A DNA stretch of 64,000 nucleotides from Candidatus Nitrospira allomarina (GTDB taxonomy: Bacteria; Nitrospirota; Nitrospiria; Nitrospirales; UBA8639): contig NZ_CP116967.1 in the NCBI RefSeq assembly GCF_032050975.1, positions 3,221,001-3,285,000 on the forward strand, written 5' to 3'. Numbering within the stretch: position 1 is the first letter of the stretch; each line of letters begins with the position of its first letter. The position numbers and the translations under genes are program-made. The notes under the pieces were generated by a model. It saw only the letters and a list, made by a program, of their open reading frames with translations. It did not search any database and was not told where the DNA came from. Shown here piece by piece: positions 47,212 to 58,140 of the stretch.

Positions 47212-49542
47212 TTATGCCACTTGCTTCAGAATCTCTGGCAGCTGGTTTCGGATAGAGCATGGTTCTGCATTTTGGATGATTGGCTTTTGCGCTGGTGTGC
47301 AGACAATAGGTTTGTCTAAAACAACGAGATACGCTTGTCCTGCAAAAGTTGAAAAAATACCCGCATTCGTACAGCCCAGGGTGGCGATGATCGATTCCCA
47401 TTGGGTTTGATCATAAAAACAAAATTGCCCTTCTTTTTCGGCCTGTCGGATTTTCCCGTAATTATTCAATAGATCCCGTGCTTCCTCTCGTTGTTGTGGG
47501 AGAACAGCACTACTGACCAGACTCTGGTAGATGCCGGAAAAGTCCCCATTCGGTTTTAAATTGGAAATAACGATTCGTCCCCCTGGAGCGAGAATACGAT
47601 ACAGTTCTCGTAAGGTAGCGCCTGGATCCTGGACATATCCAATCACCAGATTGGAGACAATCCGGTCGAATCGGTTGTCGGGAAAGGGGAGCGGCTGACC
47701 TAAATCTACGTGCGCCCATGCCTTTGAGACGAAGGGTGTCGGCGAGGTCATGCCATGTTGGCAATTTGTGGTGGCGGCACGCATGGCGTTGTTAGCCCGT
47801 TTCAACGCGTCAGGAACGACATCAATCCCCACATATTGAATGTACTTCTCTAGGAACGGGATCCCAGTCGAAATGGTAGAGGAAAGCCTATTCAAAAAAT
47901 ATAAGCCGGCATTGCCATTTCCACATCCGGCATCCAGAAACCGTTGGCCAGGAGTGATGGGGCCTAAGACATGAAATACATGATCAAGAAGTTTCACATA
48001 ATCCCGGCATTGGGCTACCGACTGGAAGTGGCCCAAGTAATCCTGCCAAAAGCCGGTGCCGACGTCGGTCTCGGCCTGTTGTTGTTGAGCAGATTTTTCC
48101 CGTCGATTTTGGCGTCCCAGGTCTAATCGATTGGGGGTGTGGATCACATCCGGCTTTGCTTTCTGATTCACTTGCTCATGGCATCGTGCAATGAGTCGTT
48201 GATAGGTTTCACGGGCTCTTTTGGGGTTTTCTTGTAGGCGATGCAAGGCATCTGGTACCACCATCCAATGCTCAAGATGTCGATCCAATGCATTCCGAAA
48301 CGCTTGAAGATCATCGGGAGCAACCCAGGCATCCTTTTCAGCGGAAACCAGGATGACAGGGGAGGTTAGGGATTTCGCATCAAACAGTGTGTGCTCAAGC
48401 GTGACAAATTTGTTGGCAATGGCATCACCCAAAAATTGATTGCCCACATTGAAGCCCAAAAAATTTGCCGAGGCAGGGCACTGCTCATTCCCATAGGCTG
48501 CAAAGAGATCTTCCTGATGAACCGTGGCTGCAGACCGTTGGACATTGACAATGCTCATGAGCATGATCAACAGGGATAATGATGGACATTCGGCCTCGGC
48601 TCTGAGAGCGACCCGCGAGGCCAAGCTGGCCGCCACACCGATTATGGCTGAGTGCGGCCAAGTAGCCTTCACATATCGGGTTACAGTCTGAAAATCATTT
48701 TTCATTGATGAAAGGGATACCTGATAGTGCAGTCCATCACTCTCGCCGACATGATTGGTATGGTCATAGCGCACGACTTGAAATCCATTACTGGCAAAGT
48801 AATACGCCAAGGTCAAATAATCCCGTTTTGTTTCCCCATACCCCGGGGCAATAACGACGACAGGTCTTTCTGTTGAATTTCCCTCAATCGGTTGGTCATG
48901 GTAGGCACTAATCCGCTGCCCATTGCCTTTTTTAATGGTGAGACGACTGCTGGATACGCCCGTTTTTTGAAGAATAAGGGACCCACCCTTCACTTCTTTT
49001 TCCTTCTCACGAAAAGAAACAATTGATATTGCGTCGGAGAGTTCGTGGTTAAGCATTTTCCAGGATGAATTGAACGAACCATTCAAAACATGTCCCTGTA
49101 CCATGAGACTCTCTTCTTCAGGGAGCAGAACTCTCGTACCGGACGAAAAGGAACCCATGGCATCATTCTCTGTTGGGCAGTCTAAAAGAATGTTAGTTGT
49201 CCCTTCCCAAGCGGTTTGACCTGGTTCCACCTGTATATCTTTAATCATTCCATGAAACTTTTTGAGAGGGAGATCTTGACCTGAAATGCCATATTCCAAC
49301 TCAATGATCTGCGAGAGTTCTATGGGAGGGAATCCGGTCAAACGCAATAGCATATTGTTTTTGTGCCCTCCAACAAGATACCCGTCCCAAACCCCTCCCA
49401 GGCAATGCAAAGAGAAGGGAAGTGGCGAGAGGTCACGTATTCCAGAAGGATCACCAGGAACTAACTCCTGAGATACCTGCTTCAATCCAGCAAATTGATG
49501 CATTGAAGTTATTCCTGCCAACTCTGGTGTCAATGTGCTCAT
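47212..49542 (-). CDS. LuxD-like acyl hydrolase fused to a SAM methyltransferase
   Basis: A 776-residue cytoplasmic fusion. Residues 1-200 are an uncharacterised N-terminal domain with beta-strand character. Residues 208-460 are an alpha/beta hydrolase resembling LuxD, the myristoyl-ACP thioesterase of bacterial luminescence: VVVIAPGYGETKRDYLTLA, NGFQVVRYDHTNHVGES, then GVAASLASRVA with nucleophile Ser306, Asp404 in SAEKDAW and His434 in DALHRLQEN. Residues 495-720 are a class I methyltransferase with FLDAGCGNGNAG (535 on), DRIVSNLVIGYV and APGGRIVIS. It may release and methylate an acyl or polyketide product, which is inference. No lux genes or carrier proteins are near. Confidence 0.75.
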   Translation of the reverse strand: MSTLTPELAGITSMHQFAGLKQVSQELVPGDPSGIRDLSPLPFSLHCLGGVWDGYLVGGHKNNMLLRLTGFPPIELSQIIELEYGISGQDLPLKKFHGMIKDIQVEPGQTAWEGTTNILLDCPTENDAMGSFSSGTRVLLPEEESLMVQGHVLNGSFNSSWKMLNHELSDAISIVSFREKEKEVKGGSLILQKTGVSSSRLTIKKGNGQRISAYHDQPIEGNSTERPVVVIAPGYGETKRDYLTLAYYFASNGFQVVRYDHTNHVGESDGLHYQVSLSSMKNDFQTVTRYVKATWPHSAIIGVAASLASRVALRAEAECPSLSLLIMLMSIVNVQRSAATVHQEDLFAAYGNEQCPASANFLGFNVGNQFLGDAIANKFVTLEHTLFDAKSLTSPVILVSAEKDAWVAPDDLQAFRNALDRHLEHWMVVPDALHRLQENPKRARETYQRLIARCHEQVNQKAKPDVIHTPNRLDLGRQNRREKSAQQQQAETDVGTGFWQDYLGHFQSVAQCRDYVKLLDHVFHVLGPITPGQRFLDAGCGNGNAGLYFLNRLSSTISTGIPFLEKYIQYVGIDVVPDALKRANNAMRAATTNCQHGMTSPTPFVSKAWAHVDLGQPLPFPDNRFDRIVSNLVIGYVQDPGATLRELYRILAPGGRIVISNLKPNGDFSGIYQSLVSSAVLPQQREEARDLLNNYGKIRQAEKEGQFCFYDQTQWESIIATLGCTNAGIFSTFAGQAYLVVLDKPIVCTPAQKPIIQNAEPCSIRNQLPEILKQVA

Positions 49543-49599
49543 GCGATCCCCCGCTGAAAATAAGTGTTATTACCTACTTTTTAAGGCAAGACTTTCCCT

Positions 49600-49694
49600 G
49601 GATCCCACTAGATCCTGATGTCTGCATCAGCCTGTACTAGTAGACAGGCGAGAGATGAAACGACTTACATCGTATCGTCATTGATACCGGTGTA
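49600..49694. repeat. four consecutive hairpins
   Basis: GGATC/GATCC (49600-49615, 6-base loop); CTGATG/CATCAG (49615-49630, 4-base loop); GCCTGT/ACAGGC (49630-49649, 8-base loop); and an 11-pair stem with one wobble and one bulge (49666-49694, 6-base loop). The first three share their boundary bases. Strand and function are unknown. It could be the 5' leader of the fusion gene on the minus strand or a small RNA. Confidence 0.6.
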
Positions 49695-49945
49695 TGGGCC
49701 ACCCCGGAATTGGCATCAATTTTACTCTCTTGGATACGACACTAGAGCAACCTGAATGCCAGAATTTTCGAACAAAAGGCTCGAATCCATTTTCAAGGGA
49801 AAATCTCAGAATTTACTAGGAAAATTTTGCCTGAATATTTTTTACCGCAAATCACCGTGCAGATTTTTTGAAGTCTTATCTGTCGGTCTACTGACGATAA
49901 AATCAAAAGAGCGTTGATCTCCTGACAGGACATTGTTCTTTTTCA

Positions 49946-49974
49946 TTGACACTCCTTCCTCTCCTACCTAAAAT
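49946..49974 (+). promoter_or_regulatory. promoter of the EF-G-like gene
   Basis: TTGACA (49946-49951), exactly 17 bases and TAAAAT (49969-49974). The start near 49982 leaves a leader of about 18 bases that still contains GAGAGGAGG before the ATG at 50000. Confidence 0.7.
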
Positions 49975-49999
49975 TCAAGGAAATTGAGAGGAGGTTCGC

Positions 50000-52096
50000 A
50001 TGCCACACGAATCCGCCCCACCCATCCGTAACGTGGTCATTTGTTCCTACCCGGGGGCAGGAAAGACCACCCTTTGTGAAGCACTAGCCTTTTCCACGGG
50101 AGTCATCCCGACCATGGGGTCCATTCCTCAGGGAAATACCATGGGTGATTTTGAACCCGAAGAGGTCCACAGGCATCATTCCATTAGTTCGACCATCTGC
50201 CAGTTCGAATGGCAGGGCACAAAAGTCAATATTATAGATACACCGGGAATGAGCGATTATGGCTTTGAGGTTCAATCCGCCCTCAGGGCGGTGGATGGCG
50301 TGGTGCTTGTTGTAGGGGCCAGTACAGGGCTACGGTCAGAAATCGAACGAGTCTGGGACCTTATTCAGGAACACGAACTTCCCTGTCTCCTGTTTGTTAA
50401 TGAACTGGATAAAGAACGAACAGACTATCGCTCGACTTTGGCAGAGTGTGAAAAAACATTGGGATTCACCGCAGTTCCAATCACCATTCCTGTTATAAAA
50501 GAAGGCACGCTGACTGGGGTAATTGATCTCATTTCGAGGAGTGTCATAACTCCGGCCTCCGGCACGCCCAAAACCCACCAAACAGAGATTTCTCCAGAAC
50601 ACCAATCCATGGCTAGTGAATTCCGGCGCCGAGCTATGGAACAGGTGGCAGAAACGAATGATCAATTGGTGGAAAAATATCTCTCCCAAGGTGAGATCTC
50701 AAATGAAGACTTACAGGATGGATTGACGCTCGGCACATTAGACGGGAAGTTTGTTCCGGTGTTGTGCGGATCTGCTATTCGCAATATTGGAACCACAACC
50801 CTATTCGATGCGATACAACGTTATCTCCCGTCTCCTTCCGATCGTTCCAGTCTTCATCCCAACATCGGCCTGCAACCTCAGACCCATGACGAAGGTCAAC
50901 GAAAATCTGATCCTCATGATCCATTTTCAGCCTTCGTCTTTAAAACCACCATCGATCCATTTATGGGGCGTCTATCATTTGTGCGAGTGCTGTCCGGGAC
51001 CTTACAGGCAGATTCAGGATTTTATAATGCCTCCCGGCAGACCAAGGAGAAGGGTGGACATCTTTTTTTCTCGGTGGGCAAGAAGCATCACCAGGTTAAT
51101 CAGGTCTCCGCCGGAGATATTGTGGCCATTGGTAAATTAAAAGATACTCAAACCGGCGATACCCTTTGCGATGAACGACATTCCATTATTTTCCCAGGAC
51201 TGAAAATAGCGCGGCCGGTCATGTCGTATGCCTTAGAGGTAAAAAGCAAGAATGAAATTGACAAAGTCAGTTTAGGTCTTCATAAATTAGTTGAAGAAGA
51301 TCCCTCTCTCGAGTTTCTCCGGAATGAAGAGACAAAGGAAATGCTGTTAAGTGGAGTAGGGCAGAGCCACATCGATGCCACTTTAGACAAACTGAGACGC
51401 AAGTATGGTGTTGAGGTGGACTTGCACATGCCGAAAGTCCCCTATAAGGAGACGATCCATCGTATGGCTCAGGCCCAAGGAAAATATAAAAAACAAACCG
51501 GTGGACATGGACAATATGGAGATTGTTGGCTACAAATTGAGCCTCTTCCCCGAGGGGCTGGATTTGAATTTCACAACAAAATTGTTGGTGGGGTCATACC
51601 ACGGAATTTCATCCCTGCGGTGGAAAAGGGAGTGATCGAGGCTCTGCAACATGGGATTGTTGCCGGATTTCCCATCGTGGACATTCGCGTGGCTGTCTAT
51701 GATGGATCTCACCATCCAGTTGATTCTTCGGAATTGGCCTTTAAAGTGGCCGGATCAATGGCCCTCAAGCATGCCCTGGAGGCCGCTCACTGCACGATTC
51801 TTGAACCCATCATGTCCGTAGATGTGCTAGTCCCGGATGATTTGGTAGGAACCGTGATTGGAGACCTTAACTCGCGCCGTGGACGCATACAGGGAATGGC
51901 GACTAAGGGACACAATCAAATTGTGAAGGCCTTTGTGCCGTTAGCGGAAATGCTGAAGTATGCTCCTTCCTTGACGTCCATGACGGCTGGAAAGGGTAGT
52001 TATGTGATGGAGTTTTCGGGCTACGAGGAGGTACCGAAGGATTGTCTTAATCGTATTGTGGAAGAACATAAAAAGGAAACTGTTTCGTCCCACTGA
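50000..52096 (+). CDS. EF-G-like GTPase (FusA2-type) with altered G motifs
   Basis: A 698-residue protein with the full EF-G domain order. The GTPase domain has a P loop SYPGAGKTT (residues 16-24). G3 reads DTPGM (80-84), where EF-G has DTPGH, so the catalytic histidine is missing. G4 reads NELD (134-137), where NKxD is the rule. Domain II (DPFMGRLSFVRVLSG) and domains III-V follow (GGHGQYGDCWLQI, GDLNSRRGRIQGM). It belongs to the EF-G2-like paralogues of unknown role, not the translocase. The start is strongly supported by GAGAGGAGG. It is divergent from the LuxD-like fusion. Confidence 0.85.
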   Translation: MPHESAPPIRNVVICSYPGAGKTTLCEALAFSTGVIPTMGSIPQGNTMGDFEPEEVHRHHSISSTICQFEWQGTKVNIIDTPGMSDYGFEVQSALRAVDGVVLVVGASTGLRSEIERVWDLIQEHELPCLLFVNELDKERTDYRSTLAECEKTLGFTAVPITIPVIKEGTLTGVIDLISRSVITPASGTPKTHQTEISPEHQSMASEFRRRAMEQVAETNDQLVEKYLSQGEISNEDLQDGLTLGTLDGKFVPVLCGSAIRNIGTTTLFDAIQRYLPSPSDRSSLHPNIGLQPQTHDEGQRKSDPHDPFSAFVFKTTIDPFMGRLSFVRVLSGTLQADSGFYNASRQTKEKGGHLFFSVGKKHHQVNQVSAGDIVAIGKLKDTQTGDTLCDERHSIIFPGLKIARPVMSYALEVKSKNEIDKVSLGLHKLVEEDPSLEFLRNEETKEMLLSGVGQSHIDATLDKLRRKYGVEVDLHMPKVPYKETIHRMAQAQGKYKKQTGGHGQYGDCWLQIEPLPRGAGFEFHNKIVGGVIPRNFIPAVEKGVIEALQHGIVAGFPIVDIRVAVYDGSHHPVDSSELAFKVAGSMALKHALEAAHCTILEPIMSVDVLVPDDLVGTVIGDLNSRRGRIQGMATKGHNQIVKAFVPLAEMLKYAPSLTSMTAGKGSYVMEFSGYEEVPKDCLNRIVEEHKKETVSSH

Positions 52097-52122
52097 CCCC
52101 CTGTCATACTGTGGGAGGTTTT
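52096..52122 (+). terminator. terminator of the EF-G-like gene
   Basis: ACCCCC (52096-52101) pairs with GGGAGGT (52113-52119) with one bulged base and an 11-base loop, followed by TTTT. It lies between convergent genes and overlaps the stop codon of the EF-G-like gene. Confidence 0.45.
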
Positions 52123-53494
52123 AAGGCAGCGTTTTGATCACAATGAAAAATGCCCTTGTCTTTCGAATAATTCGAAGTAATATAGTTTGACCGGGCTTCA
52201 CTTTGGCGACTTCCTCGGAAAATTGCGTAACGGTCCGGACCGTTTTCCGATTAACCTCGTTAATCAAATCTCCTTCCTGAATCCCCTCGGAGTTTGCGAG
52301 ACCACCTGGTTCAACTTTGGTCACAAGCACGCCCACGGTTTCTTCTAATTCAAATTGCTCAGCGAGTGCAGCTGTAAGCCCTTGGACGTCAAGCCCTAGG
52401 GAGACCTCTGATTTTTCCAAGGGGAGTGAGGCCAACGTGGATTTTTCCTGTCTTTCCACTATCGGCACCAAGTAGGTCAATTCTTTTCCGTCCCGTAACA
52501 CAAGAATTTTGGCATTCTCACCAGGTCCAACACGCGCAACAAGTCTCGACAGTTGGTTAGGCGAATCAACCGAGCTGTCGTCTACCGCTACAATGATATC
52601 CCCTGGTTTAATCCCGGCCACATGGGCGGGATCGTGTTCATACACTTCGTTGACGAGGACCCCATGGCCTTCCTTAATCCCAAATTGTTCCGCAAGTTCT
52701 TTCGTGAGAGATTGAATACCGACACCAAGCCACCCACGAACCACTCGTCCCCGGGACACCAGTTGATCCACCACCCGCGAAACCATATCGGCCGGAATGG
52801 AAAATCCTATGCCTTGTGCCATATGGATTATGGCGGTATTGATCCCGATCACTTCACCTCGAAGGTTAAAGAGCGGCCCTCCTGAATTCCCTGGATTGAT
52901 TGCGGCATCCGTTTGAATGAAATTTTCATACCGGGATAAATTGAGTCGTTCCCTTCCAATCCCACTGATCACACCTAAGGTCACTGTGCGGTCTAACCCC
53001 ATCGGATTTCCGACAGCCAATACCCATTGACCGACTTTTAAGGCATCGGAGTCCCCAAAATGAGCAACTGGAAATTTCCGGTCAGATTCAATTTTGAGGA
53101 CCGCTATATCGGTTTCTTTATCACGTCCAATCACCCGAGCAACCATGTTGGACTTATCGGATAGCCGGACATCTGCCTCCCTGGCGTCTTCCCCAACTAC
53201 ATGGTTGTTGGTTACGATAATGCCATCCTCCCTCACGATAACACCCGAGCCACTCCCTTGAGAAAATGGCGCCCGTCGCTGAAACCCTTGTCCCTGAGCG
53301 ATTTCACGAATCGGTGTAATATTGACTACCGTAGGGGTCACACGTTCAGCCAGGCTGGTGATGGCCTGTTCGATATCTTCAAGAAGCTCTAGTCCTCTAA
53401 GTTCTTTGGCTGTTTGACTGACTGCGGCTGACGGAGAAATACACAAAAGAAGACAACATAATGAAAATATTGGTGAAAAATAAACAAAATTCAT
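52121..53494 (-). CDS. HtrA/Deg-family serine protease
   Basis: A periplasmic protease/chaperone of 457 residues. An N-terminal signal peptide (IFSLCCLLLCISPSAA) is followed by the trypsin-like domain with the triad His (TNNHVVG), Asp (KETDIAVLKI) and Ser (NPGNSGGPL). Two PDZ domains follow (around residues 255-350 and 365-450: HVAGIKPGDIIVAVD and SEGIQEGDLINEVN). This is the Do/DegP layout, used in envelope quality control. It is the last gene of the long minus-strand envelope run. Confidence 0.94.
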   Translation of the reverse strand: MNFVYFSPIFSLCCLLLCISPSAAVSQTAKELRGLELLEDIEQAITSLAERVTPTVVNITPIREIAQGQGFQRRAPFSQGSGSGVIVREDGIIVTNNHVVGEDAREADVRLSDKSNMVARVIGRDKETDIAVLKIESDRKFPVAHFGDSDALKVGQWVLAVGNPMGLDRTVTLGVISGIGRERLNLSRYENFIQTDAAINPGNSGGPLFNLRGEVIGINTAIIHMAQGIGFSIPADMVSRVVDQLVSRGRVVRGWLGVGIQSLTKELAEQFGIKEGHGVLVNEVYEHDPAHVAGIKPGDIIVAVDDSSVDSPNQLSRLVARVGPGENAKILVLRDGKELTYLVPIVERQEKSTLASLPLEKSEVSLGLDVQGLTAALAEQFELEETVGVLVTKVEPGGLANSEGIQEGDLINEVNRKTVRTVTQFSEEVAKVKPGQTILLRIIRKTRAFFIVIKTLP

Positions 53495-53537
53495 GCTAAA
53501 CCTTACATTTGTGCAGAGTCGGATAATAAATATTATG

Positions 53538-54134
53538 TTAAATAGAAAATAGCCTCATTTTGCTTTCGGTCCCCTGCCTAAGACGGAGAATGTTTTCTTT
53601 GTGACAGAAAAAAATGACAGCAGACACTCCGAAAGCAAACAAGCAGAAATAGAAGTCGAAAGTCATGAAATAGGCCAAGAATGGAAATACACTAAAAGCC
53701 AGCAGTGCGCCACCTGAGGAATATCCAAAAACCAAGACTGCTCCTAACCATATACCAACAAGAAGCCATCCAATCAGAGGATGTATGCCAAGAATGGCTC
53801 CTAAGGCCGTTGCGACTCCTTTTCCCCCCTTAAATCCTAAAAAAATAGAAAAGATATGACCAAGAATGACCGAAAAGCCTATGACAAGAATCCAGAGCCA
53901 AGGAAATCCGACGAATCCAGCGACAACGGTCGCAACCGTTCCTTTCCCTAAATCCCCAATGAGAGTTAATATACCTACTTTTTTCCCTGAAACTCTCAGA
54001 ACATTGGTAAAACCGATGTTCTGGCTTCCATGTGTGCGGGGGTCATCTGCTCCGAAAATGCGAGAAATGACTAGGCCAAATGGGATAGATCCTAAGAGAT
54101 AGGCGCCGACCACTCCTAATAAATATAGTTCCAT
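53538..54134 (-). CDS. plsY: glycerol-3-phosphate acyltransferase
   Basis: Integral membrane enzyme that transfers an acyl group from acyl phosphate to glycerol 3-phosphate, starting phospholipid synthesis. From the ATG at 54134 the protein is 198 residues, normal for PlsY, with the family features MELYLLGVVGAYLLGSIPFG, GSQNIGFTNVLR, GDLGKGTVAT and FKGGKGVATALG. The open frame extends 79 codons further upstream, but the N terminus at 54134 fits the family. Confidence 0.93.
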   Translation of the reverse strand: MELYLLGVVGAYLLGSIPFGLVISRIFGADDPRTHGSQNIGFTNVLRVSGKKVGILTLIGDLGKGTVATVVAGFVGFPWLWILVIGFSVILGHIFSIFLGFKGGKGVATALGAILGIHPLIGWLLVGIWLGAVLVFGYSSGGALLAFSVFPFLAYFMTFDFYFCLFAFGVSAVIFFCHKENILRLRQGTESKMRLFSI

Positions 54135-54156
54135 TCCGAGCGACTTATGAACACTC

Positions 54157-54774
54157 CTACCAATATTGTGAACTAATTTTCTTAAAGATTTGCATGAGAT
54201 ATCGCCAGCCGGAAAATAAAGAGAAAAACAAGGCAATATACAAAAGTCCGGTTCCAATAGTAGCCAATGGTCCCTCACTTTGAGCCCAAACGCCTTGAAG
54301 AATAAGGCACAGAATCCCTCCGATTTGCCCGATGACTTTGAATTTCCCAAGAGAGTCCGCTGGAACCACAAATCCCTCTTTCGCTGCGACCACCCTGGCT
54401 CCTGTCACAATCATTTCGCGTGCAATCATCACAATAGCCAACCACACCGCAACACGCTGAAATTGCACAAGAAGAATAAGTCCAGAGGCCACCAGGAGTT
54501 TATCGGCGACCGGATCCAGCAATTTCCCTAAATTGGTGATCTGACCACTTTTTCTGGCCAAATACCCGTCAAGAAAATCCGTGAAAGCCGCACAAGCAAA
54601 CACAAGGGCCGCTGCCAGTGCCCGGTCAGGACTAGATTCAGAGAAAAGCCAGACAAAAACAGGAATTAACAGGATGCGCAAGAGAGTCAGAGAATTTGGA
54701 AGATTGAGATAGACTTCTCCCATAATTACATCATTTTGTTCAGATTTTTCTTTGACTACTTCAGATTGATTCAT
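54157..54774 (-). CDS. pgsA: CDP-diacylglycerol-glycerol-3-phosphate phosphatidyltransferase
   Basis: Makes phosphatidylglycerol phosphate. It has 205 residues with several membrane helices and the CDP-alcohol phosphotransferase motif DFLDGYLARKSGQITNLGKL-LDPVADK (Asp/Gly spacing D-G-x2-AR-x8-G-x3-D-x3-D). An ATG 17 codons in would give a shorter N terminus. It precedes plsY by 22 bases, so acyl transfer and head-group steps are neighbours. Confidence 0.94.
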   Translation of the reverse strand: MNQSEVVKEKSEQNDVIMGEVYLNLPNSLTLLRILLIPVFVWLFSESSPDRALAAALVFACAAFTDFLDGYLARKSGQITNLGKLLDPVADKLLVASGLILLVQFQRVAVWLAIVMIAREMIVTGARVVAAKEGFVVPADSLGKFKVIGQIGGILCLILQGVWAQSEGPLATIGTGLLYIALFFSLFSGWRYLMQIFKKISSQYW

Positions 54775-54802
54775 GAAATTTAAAAAATTTCTTTATAAAA
54801 AC

Positions 54803-55651
54803 TCAAGTAAGAGGAGAGATTTCTCCCTTTCCGGTTACCTGCCAAATGGCTTGAAGTTGTGCTAATAAACCTCGCAACTCACTCAATCTTATCATGTTTG
54901 GCCCATCAGATAGTGCCTCTTCAGGACGAGGATGGACTTCCATAAAGAATCCGTCACATCCAGCCGCAGCGGCTGCACGGGCTAATGGCGCCACAAATTC
55001 CCGTTGTCCTGAAGAAACCGTCCCCCCCCCACCAGGCAATTGCACGCTATGAGTGGCATCAAACACCACCGGATATCCCAGATTTCTCATAACGGGTAAT
55101 GAGCGCATATCGACGACAAGATTTTGATAGCCGAAGCTAGCCCCCCGCTCAGTTAAGAAAATTTTTCTACTCCCGGCCTCTTGCAGTTTATGGACAACAT
55201 TCGCCATATCCCAAGGGGATAGAAACTGTCCTTTTTTCACGTTGACCACCCGACCGGATTGTGCGGCAGCAATTAGCAAGTCGGTCTGTCGACATAAAAA
55301 AGCCGGAATTTGTAATACATCTACAATCTCAGCAACCTGAGACACGTCCTGAACTTCGTGAATATCCGTTAGAATGGGGATACTTAACTCCCGGCTAATT
55401 TTCTTGAGGATTTTCAATCCTTCCTTGAGGCCCAACCCCCGGAATGAAGAAATCGAAGTGCGATTGGCCTTATCATAGGACGCCTTAAAGATGTATGGGA
55501 TGCGGAGATCTTTGGCAATTTCCGCAATTGCAACAGCGGTCTCAATAACCAATTTCTCGCTTTCGATCACGCACGGTCCCGCAATTAAAAAATGGGGACA
55601 ACTCCCGCCCACGGAGAACGGGCCAATGTCGACTTGAGTTGGCTGAGCCAT
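54803..55651 (-). CDS. kdsA: KDO-8-phosphate synthase
   Basis: Condenses arabinose 5-phosphate with phosphoenolpyruvate to KDO 8-phosphate for lipopolysaccharide. It is 282 residues. Motifs: [11 protein letters not shown] at the N terminus, [59 protein letters not shown] and [11 protein letters not shown]. The metal site is relevant because KdsA exists in metal-dependent and metal-free forms that differ at a Cys/Asn near the N terminus (here PCVIES). Confidence 0.95.
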   Translation of the reverse strand: MAQPTQVDIGPFSVGGSCPHFLIAGPCVIESEKLVIETAVAIAEIAKDLRIPYIFKASYDKANRTSISSFRGLGLKEGLKILKKISRELSIPILTDIHEVQDVSQVAEIVDVLQIPAFLCRQTDLLIAAAQSGRVVNVKKGQFLSPWDMANVVHKLQEAGSRKIFLTERGASFGYQNLVVDMRSLPVMRNLGYPVVFDATHSVQLPGGGGTVSSGQREFVAPLARAAAAAGCDGFFMEVHPRPEEALSDGPNMIRLSELRGLLAQLQAIWQVTGKGEISPLT

Positions 55652-55666
55652 GATAAATCCAGTTCG

Positions 55667-57280
<1,614 letters not shown>

Positions 57281-57348
57281 TTAGTTGGATAATGACCCAC
57301 AGGGCCTTCCTTTGATCTGTCGACTCCACCATATTGTTCTATCTATTT

Positions 57349-58140
57349 TCAACCCTCTCTCCGGTCCAATAGTCTCTCTTTCGGCTCACAAAAGTTCTTG
57401 GATAAAAGACCCTCAGCAGTCAAAACATCTTCAGGAGTATCTATACGAATCGATTCGTGTTCCGTTTCCCAAACCATTATCGGAAGGCCATGTTCCAACG
57501 CCCGCAATTGTTCCAATTTTTCCGCCTCTTCTAGATATCCCGATGGCAGCCCGGCAAATCGTAATAGATCTGATTTTCTGAAAATATATACTCCCACATG
57601 CATATAGGCGATTTGATTATTCCCAGCAGGTACCCCATCGCGCCAGCAGGGTATCGGGCTCCGTGAGAAATACAGGGCCTGCCCGTTGATATCGGTTACC
57701 ACCTTTACGATTGACGGATTGGTTAGATCCTGTGTGCGGTGTAGCTGTCTTTTCAACGTCCCCATCCCTGCAGGAGAAGCTAAAAAAGGAAGAATGAGAT
57801 CATCCAGCAACCCAGGGTGTTGCGGAATTTCATCAGCTTGTAAGTTCACAATTACGTCATATTTCAATCGGGAAGCCACTTTCGCCACCCGGTCCGTTCC
57901 GGTTCGACAGAATTCCTTAACGAGACAGACTTCTCCACCAAAACTCTTAACCCCTTGTTCAATGGATTCCTGATCGGTAATAACCAGGATTTGCCCCACC
58001 TGCGAAACCTGTTGAACCCCTTCATAGACATGCTGGATAAGGGGCTTTCCAGCTATGAGGGCGAGTGGCTTCCCCGGAAATCGTGACGATCCGTAACGAG
58101 CAGGAATACACAGGCTGACGTGGGAATCATTTGTGGCCAT
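57349..58140 (-). CDS. kdsB: 3-deoxy-manno-octulosonate cytidylyltransferase
   Basis: Activates KDO with CTP to CMP-KDO. It is 263 residues with the nucleotide-binding start IPARYGSSRFPGKPLALI, TDQESIEQGV, NLQADEIPQHP and the typical HVGVYIFRKSDLLRFAGLP. The start overlaps the end of the rfaE-like gene by 14 bases. A C-terminal extension of about 15 residues follows the core. Confidence 0.95.
   Translation of the reverse strand: MATNDSHVSLCIPARYGSSRFPGKPLALIAGKPLIQHVYEGVQQVSQVGQILVITDQESIEQGVKSFGGEVCLVKEFCRTGTDRVAKVASRLKYDVIVNLQADEIPQHPGLLDDLILPFLASPAGMGTLKRQLHRTQDLTNPSIVKVVTDINGQALYFSRSPIPCWRDGVPAGNNQIAYMHVGVYIFRKSDLLRFAGLPSGYLEEAEKLEQLRALEHGLPIMVWETEHESIRIDTPEDVLTAEGLLSKNFCEPKERLLDRREG

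Larger units (their letters stand above)
49543..49999. other. 457-base divergent intergenic region, structured
   Basis: No gene is supported. The left 100 bases contain four hairpins in a row (49600-49694, annotated separately). The centre is AT-rich with small inverted repeats such as ATTTTC-AAGG-GAAAAT. The right end carries the fusA2-like promoter and its Shine-Dalgarno sequence. Confidence 0.5.

Noticed and set aside
47212-49542. Part of a bioluminescence (lux) operon
   Set aside because: Only the LuxD-like domain is present. There are no luciferase, LuxC or LuxE genes nearby.
49770-49800. tRNA T-arm-like GGCTCGAATCC
   Set aside because: The flanking bases do not pair and no acceptor, D or anticodon arm is found around it.
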